Below are positions 38,548 through 47,500 of a DNA stretch of 64,000 nt, one piece after another (position 1 is the first letter of the stretch; every line of letters begins with the position of its first letter). This DNA comes from Rhodopirellula baltica SH 1 (GTDB lineage: Bacteria; Planctomycetota; Planctomycetia; Pirellulales; Pirellulaceae), in the NCBI RefSeq assembly GCF_000196115.1, contig NC_005027.1:5514001-5578000 (forward strand), given 5' to 3'. A program made the translations under genes and the position numbers. The notes beneath the pieces were generated by a model. The model did no database searches and had not been told where the DNA came from. It saw only the letters and a list, made by a program, of their open reading frames with translations.

Positions 38548-38650
38548 CGTGGTTCAGTCCGTTGGGTGGAGGTGCGTCCGTGTTGCGGGATTTGGATTGC
38601 CGGATTTGAGTCGCGGAATGAATGTCGCGACGGTCTCGCTTTGGCCGGGT

Positions 38651-39475
38651 TCATCCGGTGTTGCGACCGATCTGAAGCCCATCCGGCGCAAAGATGCTGC
38701 GGCCGCCGTCGACCGGCAAACAGACTCCGGTGACGAATGTGTTTTCGCAGAAGAAGCTGACCGCGTGAGCGACATCTTCGGGCGTTCCAACTCGCCGAAC
38801 CAGGGTGCTGTCCGCCAATTCGTTGACTGTTTCCTGCGAGACGTCATCGGATAGCAGCACGGGTCCTGGCTGAACGCAGTTGACGCGAATACGAGCGTTG
38901 TGGGCACCCAGTTCGACGGCCAGCGACCGGGTCATGACCTCAATCGCGCCTTTGCTGGGAAAGTACGCGGCATGTTCGGCATACGGTCGAACGGTGGCCC
39001 AGTCACCGAGGTTGATGATGCATCCGCCACTCGATTGAGCGACCATGTGTCGGCCAGCGGCTCGAGCGCACAGCAACGACGCGACGGAGTTGATTTGGAA
39101 GTACCGACGGATCTCTTCACCGGTGATGTTTTCCAATCGCGTCGGGGTCCAGATCGCTGCGCTGTTGACCAGGATGTCGAGCCGGCCAAAGTGTTGATGT
39201 GTTTGATCAACGATCGCGTCGCAGGTCGCATCTTGTTCGAGTGGTCCTTGGACGACGATTGCTTCTCGGCCAAATCGTTGCTGCCACTGTGAGGCGGCTT
39301 GTTCAGCCTCATCGACACTGGTGTTGGCATGCAAAGCGACGTGGCAACCGCGTCGCGAAAGCTCTTCCGCGATGACACGGCCGACTCGCGGTGACCCACT
39401 GCCGGTGACGATGGCAACCGGGTCATCGGTTTCGAAGACGTTTTGCAATCGTGAACGAAGATCGGTGGTTCCCAC
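38651..39475 (-). CDS. Short-chain dehydrogenase/reductase
   Basis: 274 residues. The NAD(P) site is GSGSPRVGRVIAEELSRRG, and NSAAIW replaces NNAG. The catalytic Tyr-x3-Lys is in AAYFPSKGAIEVM, and the C-terminal CLPVDGGRSI is typical. HANTSVDEAEQAA after the second strand is reminiscent of pteridine-reductase-like members. It starts with GTG one base after the bioB stop (TGA-G-GTG), so it is co-translated with bioB. A link to biotin or lipid metabolism is only suggested by position. Confidence 0.85.
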   Translation of the reverse strand: MGTTDLRSRLQNVFETDDPVAIVTGSGSPRVGRVIAEELSRRGCHVALHANTSVDEAEQAASQWQQRFGREAIVVQGPLEQDATCDAIVDQTHQHFGRLDILVNSAAIWTPTRLENITGEEIRRYFQINSVASLLCARAAGRHMVAQSSGGCIINLGDWATVRPYAEHAAYFPSKGAIEVMTRSLAVELGAHNARIRVNCVQPGPVLLSDDVSQETVNELADSTLVRRVGTPEDVAHAVSFFCENTFVTGVCLPVDGGRSIFAPDGLQIGRNTG

Positions 39476-39476
39476 C

Positions 39477-40556
39477 TCAGATGCTCATCTCTTCGCACGA
39501 ACCGGTGACGTCGAAGCCAAGGTCGCGAATCATGTCGTAATCCGCTTGAGGGGCCTGCCCTTGTGTTGTCAGGTAGTCGCCAACGAACACGCTGTTGGCA
39601 ACGTACAGCCCCATCGGTTGCAACTGACGCAGGTGCAGTTCACGACCGCCAGCGATCCGCAGTTCGCGATCGGGGTTCACGAATCGGAACATCGCCAAAG
39701 CTTTGAGCGCGTCTTGAGGCGTGAGGGCGGCGGTTCCTTCCAAAGGCGTGCCATCGATCGCGTTAAGAATGTTAACGGGAATCGATTGCACACCGAGCTC
39801 ATTCAGATCGAACGCCATCGACACGATGTCGGATTTGGATTCGCCCATCCCGATGATGCCGCCACTGCACATTTCCATGCCCGCATCGCGAACGTGACGC
39901 AGCGTTTGAACGCGGTCTTCGTATGTGTGCGTTGTGCAGATCTTCTCGTAGTGCGATTCGCTGCTGTTGAGGTTGTGATTGACTCGGTCGACACCGCAAG
40001 CCTTCAGTCGAGCCGCTTGAGATTCATCCAGCAAACCCAAGCAGGCACAGATGTCCAAGTTGTACTTTTGCTTGATCTCGGGAACGATCTCCTCGACCGC
40101 TTTCATCTCACGTTCGTTGGGTCCACGGGCGGAGATCACCAAACAGTAGGTCTTTGCACCTCGTTCGGCAGCGACCTTGGCGGCGTCCATCAACGCATCG
40201 CGTTTGAGAATGTTGTACTTGGGAACGGGAGCGTCGGAGACCTTGGATTGGCTGCAGTAATGACAATCCTCAGGGCACAATCCACTCTTGGCGTTCATCA
40301 AAAAGTACAGCTGGACGGTGTTGCCAAAGTACTGATGACGGATTCGGTAGCCAGCCGAGATGATCGCGGGCACGTCCAAATCGGACGCTTCCAACATCGC
40401 CAGAGCTTGCTCTCGGGTGATCGGCGTGCCATCGAGGACTTGTTGAGCTAACGCGTCGTAGTATCCCGGAGGCGAAAACACACCGACGGACGATGACGTG
40501 TCGGCAGTGTCCGGGGCAGCAACAGAATCAGCAGCACTGGAATCAGCAACGCTCAT
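39477..40556 (-). CDS. bioB: Biotin synthase
   Basis: 359 residues. Radical-SAM enzyme that inserts sulfur into dethiobiotin. The SAM cluster cysteines C94, C98 and C101 lie in NAKSGLCPEDCHYCSQSK. ARGPNEREMKAVEEIVPEI, CACLGLLDESQAARLKACGVDRVNHNLNSSE and the end of the barrel with ELHLRQLQPMGLYVANSVFVGDYLTTQGQ are all as expected. An Ala/Ser-rich N-terminal extension of about 25 residues precedes the enzyme. It is first of a two-gene operon with an SDR. Confidence 0.95.
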   Translation of the reverse strand: MSVADSSAADSVAAPDTADTSSSVGVFSPPGYYDALAQQVLDGTPITREQALAMLEASDLDVPAIISAGYRIRHQYFGNTVQLYFLMNAKSGLCPEDCHYCSQSKVSDAPVPKYNILKRDALMDAAKVAAERGAKTYCLVISARGPNEREMKAVEEIVPEIKQKYNLDICACLGLLDESQAARLKACGVDRVNHNLNSSESHYEKICTTHTYEDRVQTLRHVRDAGMEMCSGGIIGMGESKSDIVSMAFDLNELGVQSIPVNILNAIDGTPLEGTAALTPQDALKALAMFRFVNPDRELRIAGGRELHLRQLQPMGLYVANSVFVGDYLTTQGQAPQADYDMIRDLGFDVTGSCEEMSI

Positions 40557-40593
40557 GGAACCAGGGGGTCAGCGGGGAAGGAGATGAGGAAGA

Positions 40594-41217
40594 TCAGGAC
40601 GTGATTTCGACCCGCATCGTCGGCGTTTGGTCTGCCGTCGACAAGCCGGGGCGTTCCGAAGTGGGAGTTTCTTGGATCGCCAAATCCAAAATTTGGTCCA
40701 GCTGCTCTCGCAATTCGATCATTTGGTGGCGGCTCAAGCCTTGTCCGACCAAGCTCGCCGCGTGCAATCCAGCGATCACGACGAGCGAAAGTGGCACCAG
40801 CCAAAGGCCCGTCAGTGAAGCACCAAGGCTCCACTGCACGTAGCCGATGAGCAAACCGCCACACAGGACCATCGCCATCACGAGGTACAGAAACATGCAG
40901 AAGGTCCAGATCTCCGGCCGTGGCGAGAAACGCCCAAATAGCTGGCAATGCGATTGATGGTCTGAAGAATCCACGGAAGGGGTGACTTCGGTTTGAGCGT
41001 TGGAGCTCGCCGGCGCGTCACCGATCTGGACCGACAAATGAGGTGACCAGAATCGAGTCTCGGTTTTTGGCGGAGCAATCTCGACGCACTTGCCCGCCGC
41101 GACCGCCCGTGTGTTCGGTCCAAGCGACTTGATTGCCGACCGCACTCGACCCACGAGGACATCCGCTGAGACCGGAAAGTCCATAGAGAACGTGGGCTGC
41201 ATTTCAAGAGGGGACAT
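40594..41217 (-). CDS. Membrane protein of unknown function
   Basis: About 207 residues if begun at the ATG at 41217; the frame is open to 41310. The N-terminal 100 residues are soluble (PVSADVLVGRVRSAIKSLGPNTRAVAAGKCVEIAP). Two transmembrane helices follow (FCMFLYLVMAMVLCGGLLIGYV; LTGLWLVPLSLVVIAGLHAASLVG), then a short helix with RHQMIELREQLDQILDLAI. I do not recognise the family. It ends 37 bases upstream of bioB on the same strand, so it may be the operon's first gene. Confidence 0.65.
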   Translation of the reverse strand: MSPLEMQPTFSMDFPVSADVLVGRVRSAIKSLGPNTRAVAAGKCVEIAPPKTETRFWSPHLSVQIGDAPASSNAQTEVTPSVDSSDHQSHCQLFGRFSPRPEIWTFCMFLYLVMAMVLCGGLLIGYVQWSLGASLTGLWLVPLSLVVIAGLHAASLVGQGLSRHQMIELREQLDQILDLAIQETPTSERPGLSTADQTPTMRVEITS

Positions 41218-41413
41218 CGTGCGAAATCCAAAGTCGCGAATGTTCGGAAGCTGCCCGGCATTGTGACCGGCAAGGCGAACGGAGGCAAATGTGACCAACA
41301 AAGCCCTCACCGGTGGGATGCTAGCCGTTGGTCGGCCGACTGGTTGTTTGCGGAGCCTTTGCCCGCGACACTTCGCCGCCTCGTCACTTATTTCCGCTCA
41401 TTGAGACGCAACC

Positions 41414-42844
41414 GTGCAGGACTACCGTCACACAAAAATCATTGCCACGATCGGCCCGGCAACCGAGTCCCCCGAAAAACTAGCGGCGTTGATCGAAGCG
41501 GGCGTCGATGTCATGCGACTCAATATGGCACACGGAACGCCTGAATGGGTCGGCGAAATCGTCGCACGGATCCGAAAGGTTTCCAAGGATATTAGTCGTC
41601 ACGTTGCGGTGATGATGGACGTCAAAGGCCCAGAGATTCGAACCGGTGCGGTGGAGGATGCGATCGAATTGAAAGCCGGCGACGAGCTGGTCCTGTTCAC
41701 CGAAGACTGCGCGGATCAATCGGCGGTCGAATCCGACGGAACTCCGCGGGTCAGTGTGAACTATCTGGGCCTGCCCGGTGCGATCGACTTGGACAGCACG
41801 ATTTTGGTCGACAGCGGTTTGTTGCATTGGCATGTACTGAAGAAAGACGCCACCACCGTTCGCTGCCGCGTGATCACGCCCGGCGTTCTGGAATCTCGAC
41901 GTCACATCAACTTGCCTGGCGTCCAAGTCAACTTGCCCGCGATCACGGACAAAGACCGCACCGATTTGGCGGCGGGCGTCAAAGCGGGCATCGACTTCGT
42001 TGCGCTTTCGTTTGTTCGCCAAGCGGAAGACGTCCGCACGCTGCGTGCATTCTTAGACGAACACGGCTCACCCGCACGAATCATTTCAAAGATCGAAGAC
42101 CAAGCCGGTGTTCGCAACATGAAGGCGATCATCCGGCAATCCGATGCGATCATGGTCGCTCGTGGTGACCTCGGCGTTGAAATTGATTACCACCGATTGC
42201 CGCTTGTTCAAACCGATTTGATTCGTGCCTGCCAAGAAGATGGCAAGCCCGTCATCATCGCCACGCACCTGCTCGAGTCGATGATTCAATCGCCGGTTCC
42301 AACTCGTGCGGAAGTGTCGGACGTCTCCAACGCAATTCGCGAACAAGCCGATGCGGTGATGCTGTCTGGTGAAACGACCACGGGTAAATACCCGCTGGAG
42401 TCCGTTGGTGTGCTGCAAAACATTGTCGCCAGCATCGAGCCAACGGTCAGCCGCCAACTGAACTCAAAGATCGTGCTTCGAGAGCCCAAATCGATGATGC
42501 TGCGATCGGCGTGCACCTTGGCACAGGAGATGGGTGATTCAGGAATCGTTGTCTTCACCCGCAGCGGTTTTCTCGCTTACGTCCTGGGGGCCCTGAGGCC
42601 TCGGGGTGTGCCAATTTTCGCCTTCACCGATGTCGAGCATACGTTCCGTCACTTAATGTTGCCGTGGGGTGTGGAGCCGTTCTTCATGGAGTTCTCCGAA
42701 GATCACGATCAAACCATCACCAACGCATTGGAAGTTCTGAAGGAGAGCGGTTGGTGCAAACCGGGCGTTTGGTTGGGGGTCATCACCAACGCTTTGGCCG
42801 ACGAAAAAATCATCGACACGCTTCAGTTGCGTCAGGTCCAGTAA
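41414..42844 (+). CDS. pyk: Pyruvate kinase
   Basis: 476 residues. Last ATP-forming step of glycolysis. The N-terminus has TKIIATIGPATESPEKLAALIEAGVDVMRLNMAHG with the ADP/PEP-binding residues. The barrel carries MMDVKGPEIRTG, FVALSFVRQAEDV, IISKIEDQAGV with the catalytic lysine, and MVARGDLGVEI. The C-terminal domain is present and complete. The start is GTG 41414. A weak GCCGT-TTT-ACGGC stem near 42896-42908 lacks a T-tract, so no convincing terminator is seen. Confidence 0.95.
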   Translation: MQDYRHTKIIATIGPATESPEKLAALIEAGVDVMRLNMAHGTPEWVGEIVARIRKVSKDISRHVAVMMDVKGPEIRTGAVEDAIELKAGDELVLFTEDCADQSAVESDGTPRVSVNYLGLPGAIDLDSTILVDSGLLHWHVLKKDATTVRCRVITPGVLESRRHINLPGVQVNLPAITDKDRTDLAAGVKAGIDFVALSFVRQAEDVRTLRAFLDEHGSPARIISKIEDQAGVRNMKAIIRQSDAIMVARGDLGVEIDYHRLPLVQTDLIRACQEDGKPVIIATHLLESMIQSPVPTRAEVSDVSNAIREQADAVMLSGETTTGKYPLESVGVLQNIVASIEPTVSRQLNSKIVLREPKSMMLRSACTLAQEMGDSGIVVFTRSGFLAYVLGALRPRGVPIFAFTDVEHTFRHLMLPWGVEPFFMEFSEDHDQTITNALEVLKESGWCKPGVWLGVITNALADEKIIDTLQLRQVQ

Positions 42845-43024
42845 ACCGTCGCTTGGTCTTGAGTTTGAACCTCATGCCGCTTTCGCATAACGGGCCGTTT
42901 TACGGCTCATGATTCACCGCGATGGTCTTCGATCGCGTGGGCCAAAACCCTGTTCTACGAACGGCTCCGGTTCACGGTTTGGTTCGTTTTTGAGGCCCTG
43001 AATTTAAGGCCGCTTCGCCATCAA
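42845..43024. other. Intergenic region between pyk and hsp20 genes
   Basis: No gene seen. Two small stems are present (GCCGT/ACGGC near 42900 and CGCGAT/ATCGCG near 42920) without T-tracts. The functional element is the sigma-54-type promoter that begins at its right end. Confidence 0.5.
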
Positions 43025-43041
43025 TTGGCACACTCGTTGCA
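43025..43041 (+). promoter_or_regulatory. Sigma-54-type -24/-12 promoter for the hsp20 pair
   Basis: TTGGCAC-ACTCG-TTGCA matches the RpoN consensus TGGCAC-N5-TTGC exactly: GG at 43027-43028 and GC at 43039-43040 with 10 bases between. Transcription would start near 43052, about 95 bases before the first hsp20 ATG. It would need an enhancer-binding activator, and none is encoded in the window. Confidence 0.72.
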
Positions 43042-43147
43042 TTTTTGAAGTTCTCGAACGACGTCGTCTGTCAGATTGACATTCGCTGTCGAATGAAACT
43101 GAATCAACAAACTTTGCTTGCACATTCGTGTAGACGGAGGATCAAAA

Positions 43148-43573
43148 ATGTTAGCGACTCGTTGGGAACCCTGGAACGAATTGAGCCAACTTTCGCGTGA
43201 GATGGATCGTTTGTTCTCTCGCGGTGGTTCATCCCCCACATCCGTTGTGACCTTTCCCGCGCTGAATGTTTGGGAAGACGAGGGCACGGTTTACGTCGAG
43301 GCCGAGTTGCCCGGATTCAACTCCGAGCAGTTGGAGATTTATGTCGATGCGAATCAGCTCACTCTCAAAGGCGAGCGATCCGCTCCGGAAATGGAAGGCG
43401 GGACTTGGCATCGTCAGGAGCGTGGTTTCGGAAGCTTCCATCGAACGATGGAGTTGCCTGCTGACGTGGACGCCGACCAAGTCTCGGCGGAATTTCAGCA
43501 CGGCATTCTGAAGATCACGTTGCCAAAGAGCGAAACCGCCAAACCACGTCGAATTGAAGTTCGGTCGAACTGA
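43148..43573 (+). CDS. Small heat-shock protein (Hsp20), first of pair
   Basis: 141 residues from ATG 43148, which follows GGAGG by 7 bases. ATP-independent holdase that binds unfolding proteins. The alpha-crystallin domain spans about residues 35-140: FPALNVWEDEGTVYVEAELPGF, HRQERGFGSFHRTMELPADVD, then the hallmark A-x-x-x-G-I-L in EFQHGILKITLPKSE. The C-terminus AKPRRIEVRSN has the I-x-V assembly motif. The next gene is a second Hsp20. Confidence 0.93.
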   Translation: MLATRWEPWNELSQLSREMDRLFSRGGSSPTSVVTFPALNVWEDEGTVYVEAELPGFNSEQLEIYVDANQLTLKGERSAPEMEGGTWHRQERGFGSFHRTMELPADVDADQVSAEFQHGILKITLPKSETAKPRRIEVRSN

Positions 43574-43625
43574 CCGCTTGTTTTCTTCTTGGCCCACCCC
43601 TTTGTCTAATTGATTGGAGAATCTC

Positions 43626-44060
43626 ATGAGCACTGCCATGACGACCCATTCCAATGGGTCAGATAATAAAACGACCACCGTGACCAGCCCCAATGCTCGT
43701 TCGAAGGAACAAACCCAGAATGGCAACCGCGGCAAAATGTTCACGCCGCGATTCGATATCTGGGAAGGCGAGCAAGCGTTGACGCTGTTAGGTGATTTGC
43801 CTGGCGTCGAGCCGGAAAATTTGGACATCCAATTTGAGAACCGATTGTTGACCGTTCGCGGAAGGGTCACACGTCATGTCGAAGCGGACCGCTACCTGCA
43901 GTCCGAGTACGAAGTCGGTGACTTTCAGCGAAGCTTTACGATCGGTGAAAAGATTGACGCGGCTGGTATCACAGCCGAGTTGAAGGACGGAGTGCTGACA
44001 TTGCATTTGCCTAAATCCGAAGAAGCAAAGCCTCGTCGAATCGAGGTCCAGGTCCGCTGA
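43626..44060 (+). CDS. Small heat-shock protein (Hsp20), second of pair
   Basis: 144 residues from ATG 43626 after TTGGAGA. Its alpha-crystallin domain is similar to that of the gene before it (PRFDIWEGEQALTLLGDLPGVE; YEVGDFQRSFTIGEKIDAAG; AELKDGVLTLHLPKSEEAKPRRIEVQVR), but the N-terminal arm is different, polar and Asn/Thr/Lys-rich. The two probably co-assemble. It lies 52 bases downstream of the first copy and before a strong terminator, which makes a two-gene heat-shock operon. Confidence 0.93.
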   Translation: MSTAMTTHSNGSDNKTTTVTSPNARSKEQTQNGNRGKMFTPRFDIWEGEQALTLLGDLPGVEPENLDIQFENRLLTVRGRVTRHVEADRYLQSEYEVGDFQRSFTIGEKIDAAGITAELKDGVLTLHLPKSEEAKPRRIEVQVR

Positions 44061-44097
44061 GACTGGTGACCATCGATTTGGTGTGGGTGTCAATGAG

Positions 44098-44129
44098 AAA
44101 GACCGTGCGGGGTAACCGCACGGTCTTTT
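44098..44129. terminator. Strong terminator after hsp20 operon
   Basis: Stem AAAGACCGTGCGG/CCGCACGGTCTTT (13 bp, perfect), loop GGTAA, trailing TTTTG. The A-run on the left and T-run on the right let it act in both directions. It therefore could also serve the convergent DapA-like gene, whose stop is at 44161. Confidence 0.9.
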
Positions 44130-44160
44130 GTTTTGGAATGTTTCTACTTTGGGCCACGAC

Positions 44161-45072
44161 TCAGTCGATCAGCTTCATCGTTCGCAAAGCTTCTTGAATC
44201 TTGGATTTGGTTTCGTCGCAGACGTTGCTGAGCATGGGCTGGATCGGCCCTGTTTCTGCAACGCCGGCGAGAGCGACCGCTTCGTGCAGAACCCGAATTG
44301 GGTGGATTCCATCGCGAAGGTTTTCGAGCGGTTGGAAGTATTGCCGAATCGATTCTGCCATCTCCATATCACCGCCTTGGATGGAACCAAGCATGTCCAT
44401 GCTTTTGCGTGGTGCGACGCAAACACATCCACTGGTGAATCCTGTGATGCCGAAGTCTCGTAAGTGAACGATCGCGGGTTGCTCTCCGATGCCGCTGACA
44501 ATCCGCTCCGCAGGAAAGACGTCCAAGACTTCGCGGAGGTAGTCATCTTCCGCGGGGTTGTCACGAACGACCGCGTACTTGATCCATGAGATCACACCGT
44601 CACTTTCCAGCGACTTCAAATCTTCGGGAGACAACCAACGGTCGTGTTTCAGATAAACGACGATTGGCTTGCCGTATTGTTCGGACAACTTACGGATACC
44701 GGTTGCGATGCCCGTCGAATCGACGATGTCTCGCGACGGCAACAGCATCGCGGTTCCAAAATCAAACTCTTGAAGGATATTGATTTGATCCGACGCGATT
44801 CCAAAGGATGGGCCAAACGATGGCACCACGGTTGTGTCCGGACCGGCCGAGTCGGAGATCATCCCGAGCAAGTCGTCAAAGTCAGCCAAGCTGGTGTGGT
44901 AGAGCACGGCGTTGCCCCCATACAGCAACGAACGGACGCCGCCGGCTTCTAAGAAGCGGATGATCTTTTCGTTTTCGTCGGCATCGATTTGGTAGTCCGC
45001 GTCACGAGCCAACGGTGGCACCGCAAAGACGGATTCTGACAACAGGTTGGGATTGAACGGTCCAGTTTTCAT
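44161..45072 (-). CDS. Dihydrodipicolinate synthase (DapA)-family aldolase/lyase
   Basis: 303 residues. The (beta/alpha)8 class I aldolase fold is suggested by FLEAGGVRSLLYGGNAVLYHTSLADFDDLL, PIVVYLKHDR and the Schiff-base lysine region VISWIKYAVVRDNP. GITGFTSGCVCVAP corresponds to the family's late strand. It differs from true DapA: it lacks the G-T-T-G-E motif (GGNAVLYH instead) and is a member of the wider family acting on keto-acid sugars. Substrate unknown. A terminator lies downstream at 44098. Confidence 0.75.
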   Translation of the reverse strand: MKTGPFNPNLLSESVFAVPPLARDADYQIDADENEKIIRFLEAGGVRSLLYGGNAVLYHTSLADFDDLLGMISDSAGPDTTVVPSFGPSFGIASDQINILQEFDFGTAMLLPSRDIVDSTGIATGIRKLSEQYGKPIVVYLKHDRWLSPEDLKSLESDGVISWIKYAVVRDNPAEDDYLREVLDVFPAERIVSGIGEQPAIVHLRDFGITGFTSGCVCVAPRKSMDMLGSIQGGDMEMAESIRQYFQPLENLRDGIHPIRVLHEAVALAGVAETGPIQPMLSNVCDETKSKIQEALRTMKLID

Positions 45073-45660
45073 GGTGGGAACTCAGGGGGCGGGGAAGTGA
45101 TCGGTGGGGGCCCGCTGACAGACGACGCAACGGAAGGCAATGAGGTCCGGCGGCGGGCAAAAGAAGAACAGTCAAATCTTGGCTCACAAAGTAACTTGTC
45201 CTTCACGCGGAAGCGACGGGAGCAGCAATCCGATCAGCGAACGGGACTCTTACGCTTCTGGATGCCTTCTTGCTGCTGTTTCGATGTTCGGATGCGATGT
45301 CGATCGAAAATGATGCCCTGAACGAACGGGAGGCTTGGGTGGATTGTGCGATGTTGCGAAAATGCAACACCTGTGTGTTTGGCGAGACGGTCTCGGCAAA
45401 ATAGCGAAGCTGCCACCCCGGGGAGGTCGCAAAAGTGTCGTTTTTCACGGGTTTTTTCTGCAAATGGCTTAAGTCTTGCCTACTCTTATTTGTGCGGCTG
45501 TTTTGGCCCCAAGGATGCCTGCCGCGCCGATGGTTCGCCCTTTCCTTTGGGTGCGTCATTGCAACAATCCGGCTGTGACCCGTGGGTCTGTACACCTGTC
45601 GTCTCGAAGCATTGAGATCTCGGTGTCCCACCCAGGTTTTCCTTTTTGAGACATGCCACC
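45073..45660. other. Long intergenic region upstream of the repeat protein
   Basis: No credible gene on either strand. A TGTTGC/GCAACA inverted repeat with loop GAAAAT is at 45352-45369. A T-rich stretch (CGGGTTTTTTCTGC) near 45450 and CTTAAGTCTTGCC near 45470 could include a promoter for the downstream gene. No named regulatory element was recognised. Confidence 0.4.
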
Positions 45661-47391
45661 ATGACCGTTTCGACTCGTATCGGCCTTCGCCTCAAAGACC
45701 TCTGTTTGAATGAACGCATGAATCACACTGTTCTGTCATCGAAATTTGCCAAGCTCTCGGCACTGAGTTGCTTGCTGGCAGCCGGCACCGCATCGGCTCA
45801 GGATGCATGCTGCTTCACGCCGCAATATCGCTTGCAGTCCCAAACGATCATGCAGCCCGAGTTGGTCGAGCGAACACGATTGACCTACGAGACGCAGTAC
45901 GTCGAAGAAGAGGTCAAAAGCTATCGGCCCGTCCTGAAAACTCGTGTCGAAGAACGTGAGATCACCGTCCCGGAAACGGTGACCGAAACCTCGTTCCGCG
46001 AAGAACGCTACACGATTTATAAACCGGTCACGGAGACTTCGTACCGGGAAGAAACCGTGACACAAACTCGCTACGTCAATGAGACGGCGGAGCGCGAAGA
46101 ACGTGTCACGACGTACCGTCCCGTGACCGAAACGCAGATGTACCAGCAGCAATACCAAGTGCAGCGTCCGGTCACCGAAACGCAAATGGTTCAAAAGCAG
46201 TACATGGTTCAACGGCCTGTGACTGAGACCCAATTGCAGACGCAGCAAGTCACTTCCTATCGACCCGTCACCACTGTGCAACAACAAACGGTCGACGCCG
46301 GTGGTTATGTGCCGCAGACGACCGTTACCCCAAGCCAACTGCAATACGGTTTGGGTTGGAACCCGCGAGCCTACTATCAACCTGGGCCGCTCGGATTGCT
46401 GGCGTACCCTCGAGGTGCCGCGACCGCGGTCCCCGTGGTCACACCGCCGCAGGTCCAAACGCAAATGGTTTATCGTCCGAACTACGTCAATCAACAGATT
46501 GCTCAGACGCAGTACGTGCCGGAAGTTCAGCAAGTCCAACGTCCGATCCAAGTGACTCGGATGCAGTCGGAAATGGTGACTCAAAACGTTCCCGTTACCG
46601 TCCAACGGATGCAAACCGAAATGGTCACGCAGAACGTTCCCGTGCAAACGACCAAAATGGTTCCACAAACCACCGTGCGGAAAGTGCCCTACATCGTTCA
46701 GCGTCCCGTGACGGAAACGTCCACTCGTAAAGTGCCGGTGCAAAGCAAACGTTGGGTAGCCGAAGAAGTGGTTCGCAAAGTACCGGTTCAAACGAATCGC
46801 GTCGTCTACAAGACTCGTCGTGAACCGATCACGGTGAAGTACTACGAGCAAGAGGAAGTCGTGCAAGTGGTTCGCCGACCTGTGTCGGTTCCGCGATACC
46901 AAAAGTATCAAGTGCAGCAAATGGTTCCGCGAACCGTGGTTGAACGGGTTCCGTTGTCATACGTCGACCCTTTCAGTCCAGCAATCACGAGTGGATATTC
47001 ATCGTTCCATCCAATCGTTGACTCGGTTCCTTACTCGTCGAGCTATCCCAGTTCGTCAATCATCACCGAGCCTGGTTCGGTGATTAGCTCGCGACCCGTT
47101 TTGGATTCGGAAGAAACGGAACTTGAAGCTCCGTATCAATCGGATGAATCCGAACCAAAGTCGACCATGGGCAAAGTTGAGTTTGGAGCTCCTGAGCCCG
47201 ACTCCGAGAGCGATCTGCCTGACAGCTACGATTACTTGTTCGATCCAAAAGATTCGGATGAAGTCGAGCAACCAGAATTGGGTGACCGAGAAGCCAATTG
47301 GAAACGCCGTGGAACGTACGGCCAACCCGCTAGCATTCGTAACATCTCGCACCGTGTTCGTTGGAACCCGACCTACGCTCGCGAACTTTAA
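45661..47391 (+). CDS. Secreted repeat protein rich in YRPVTET-type repeats
   Basis: About 576 residues. The ATG at 45718 would give a neat signal peptide (MNHTVLSSKFAKLSALSCLL then ASA-Q), so translation may begin there. The mature part is built of short repeats: YRPVTETQM/YKPVTETSY-type units (about residues 85-220) and, after a Pro/Gly-rich break, units such as MVTQNVPV, VRKVPVQT and VQRPVTETST (about 290-430). The repeats are rich in Val, Thr, Gln, Tyr and Arg. The tail is acidic. This composition recalls envelope repeat proteins of Rhodopirellula, and a structural cell-surface role is inference. A terminator follows. Confidence 0.7.
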   Translation: MTVSTRIGLRLKDLCLNERMNHTVLSSKFAKLSALSCLLAAGTASAQDACCFTPQYRLQSQTIMQPELVERTRLTYETQYVEEEVKSYRPVLKTRVEEREITVPETVTETSFREERYTIYKPVTETSYREETVTQTRYVNETAEREERVTTYRPVTETQMYQQQYQVQRPVTETQMVQKQYMVQRPVTETQLQTQQVTSYRPVTTVQQQTVDAGGYVPQTTVTPSQLQYGLGWNPRAYYQPGPLGLLAYPRGAATAVPVVTPPQVQTQMVYRPNYVNQQIAQTQYVPEVQQVQRPIQVTRMQSEMVTQNVPVTVQRMQTEMVTQNVPVQTTKMVPQTTVRKVPYIVQRPVTETSTRKVPVQSKRWVAEEVVRKVPVQTNRVVYKTRREPITVKYYEQEEVVQVVRRPVSVPRYQKYQVQQMVPRTVVERVPLSYVDPFSPAITSGYSSFHPIVDSVPYSSSYPSSSIITEPGSVISSRPVLDSEETELEAPYQSDESEPKSTMGKVEFGAPEPDSESDLPDSYDYLFDPKDSDEVEQPELGDREANWKRRGTYGQPASIRNISHRVRWNPTYAREL

Positions 47392-47433
47392 ACGCTCATC
47401 TGCAAACGGTTCTCGCGAACCTGCCAATGCATC

Positions 47434-47466
47434 AAAAAGGCGAGTCTTTCGGGACTCGCCTTTTTT
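47434..47466. terminator. Terminator between repeat protein and mtdB (convergent)
   Basis: AAAAAGGCGAGTC (from 47434), loop TTTCGG, GACTCGCCTTTTTT: a near-perfect stem with A-run and T-run. It sits 43 bases after the repeat-protein stop and 35 bases after the end of mtdB on the other strand, so it can stop both transcripts. Confidence 0.9.
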
Positions 47467-47500
47467 CGTCGCTACAGGTGTCGTGCTCGCGTCTCGACGC

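Noticed and set aside
45736-46920. 394-codon minus-strand frame opposite the repeat protein
   Set aside because: His/Leu/Arg-rich translation is the mirror of the plus-strand repeats and not a plausible protein.
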